This document shows, in pieces, positions 4,865 through 5,607 of a stretch of DNA of 5,607 nucleotides; the stretch's first letter is position 1, and the number at the start of each line of letters is the position of its first letter. A program made the translations under genes and the position numbers. Source of the DNA: Methanocalculus sp. (GTDB lineage Archaea > Halobacteriota > Methanomicrobia > Methanomicrobiales > Methanocorpusculaceae); the NCBI RefSeq assembly GCF_030651615.1, contig NZ_JAUSCG010000155.1, positions 1-5,607 of the forward strand, given 5' to 3'. The notes beneath the pieces were generated by a model that saw nothing but the letters and a program-made list of their open reading frames with translations, was not told the DNA's origin and ran no database searches.

Positions 4865-5607
4865 GACTCACCCCCGTTAAACTCAGCGATCCCACGCGAA
4901 CAGAGGAAGACCGCAAGGGCCTCAGGGACGGTGTTGATCCCCTTGCCAATTGAATAGTGGTTTCCAAGGATCGGCATCGTCACCTCAAATGACGAATCTA
5001 CACGTACCGGACGCTCTGAGAAGACAACTGCATCGATGAGGGGATCGAAGTCATCGATCTCCCGCACCTGAAGGGGAGTAACCAGAAAGCCACTCCCGCC
5101 ATGGAGAGAGGAGGGATGGCGTATCAGGCGTTTGATATCTGTTGTCACCGGTTCATCAGCAAGGGCAGCCCGCTCCCTGATCTGCTGCGAGAGGAGACTT
5201 GTTGAATCAGCAAACATGGCGAGGATCACGCGGTCATGGTTGCAGACATCGAACATGCCATTCTGAATAGAATGGATGATGGTGTCAAGACGTTTCAGAA
5301 AGTCTGCAGCACCTGATGTTGAGACTCCCTTAACCGAGGAGAGCATCCTGATCTGCTCATCCGGCGGAAGGGCTCGAATCGTCATGAGAGTGGTCTGAAT
5401 GGCCTGCTTCAACCGAAGCCTCCAGCCTCTGTCAGGCCGGTTCTCACCGGCCAGAAGGACTTGTGGAGAGAGACCTGTCCCGCAGACATAATCAACAAGT
5501 TCACGCCGTTCAGCACTCTTCCAGGAACGCATCACAAGCGATGTGAGGTGAATATGATACCCCCTCCCACCGGAGAAGACGACAGACAGTTCCCGCGCCG
5601 GGTCGAT
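4861..5607 (-). CDS. priS: DNA primase catalytic (small) subunit PriS, 5' end missing
   Basis: The last 248 residues of the small, catalytic subunit of archaeal/eukaryotic primase, which with PriL makes the primers that start DNA synthesis. The gene runs off the right edge with no start in view; a GTG at 5535 is internal, because the conserved SGGRGYH nucleotide-binding motif lies upstream of it at 5554-5574. Further on come the motif DEPVTTDIKRLIRHPSSLHGG, whose first Asp (5155-5157) aligns from memory with the third catalytic Asp of human PRIM1 (D306), and His (5101-5103), aligning with H324. The DxD catalytic pair would be in the missing part. The alpha-helical insert between the motifs is normal. 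It overlaps gins51 by four bases (ATGA). With roughly 100 residues missing the total would be near the usual 330-390. Confidence 0.95.
   Translation of the reverse strand: MDPARELSVVFSGGRGYHIHLTSLVMRSWKSAERRELVDYVCGTGLSPQVLLAGENRPDRGWRLRLKQAIQTTLMTIRALPPDEQIRMLSSVKGVSTSGAADFLKRLDTIIHSIQNGMFDVCNHDRVILAMFADSTSLLSQQIRERAALADEPVTTDIKRLIRHPSSLHGGSGFLVTPLQVREIDDFDPLIDAVVFSERPVRVDSSFEVTMPILGNHYSIGKGINTVPEALAVFLCSRGIAEFNGGES

Noticed and set aside
4861..5535. Complete short primase gene starting at GTG 5535
   Set aside because: The frame continues to the window edge and the conserved SGGRGYH motif lies upstream of that GTG, so the gene is simply cut by the window.
1..5607. tRNA, rRNA, CRISPR array, insertion sequence or long repeats
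   Set aside because: No cloverleaf, regular repeat-spacer pattern, transposase or inverted terminal repeats were found by eye; nearly all bases are coding.

Overview
The window looks like archaeal chromosome, most probably from a methanogen of the order Methanomicrobiales. L44e, S27e, aIF2-alpha, Nop10, GINS and the eukaryotic-type primase are archaeal/eukaryotic proteins. Their order, together with an EndoQ-type PHP nuclease and a PAC2-family chaperone, fits euryarchaeal methanogens. The order-level placement is an inference from protein style and gene content, not from a search.

Layout. From the right edge down to base 928, eight genes lie head to tail on the minus strand with almost no spacing: priS (5' end outside the window), gins51, rpl44e, rps27e, aIF2-alpha, nop10, a PAC2-family gene and an EndoQ-family gene. 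Junctions are an ATGA overlap (priS/gins51), a 13-base overlap (nop10/PAC2), and gaps of 2, 7, 8, 14 and 37 bases. The 37-base gap before rpl44e is the only one with room for an internal promoter, and it holds an AT-rich TATA-like stretch. nop10 encodes only 53 residues and is easily missed.

How the genes fit together. The cluster joins DNA replication (primase catalytic subunit, GINS), translation (two zinc-ribbon ribosomal proteins and the alpha subunit of initiation factor 2), RNA modification (Nop10 of the H/ACA pseudouridylation complex), proteasome-linked protein quality control (PAC2 family) and repair of deaminated DNA (EndoQ). The priS-to-PAC2 part is a known kind of archaeal information-processing cluster. 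The EndoQ gene sits as its last member, two bases after PAC2.

Bases 1-890 are different. They hold one plus-strand gene of about one-third G+C, against slightly over half in the cluster, encoding a protein I do not recognise. It converges on the EndoQ gene across a 37-base spacer with a T-run. This is the best candidate for acquired or accessory DNA. No RNA genes, CRISPR arrays, insertion sequences or repeats were seen, and no stretch over 300 bases lacks a gene.
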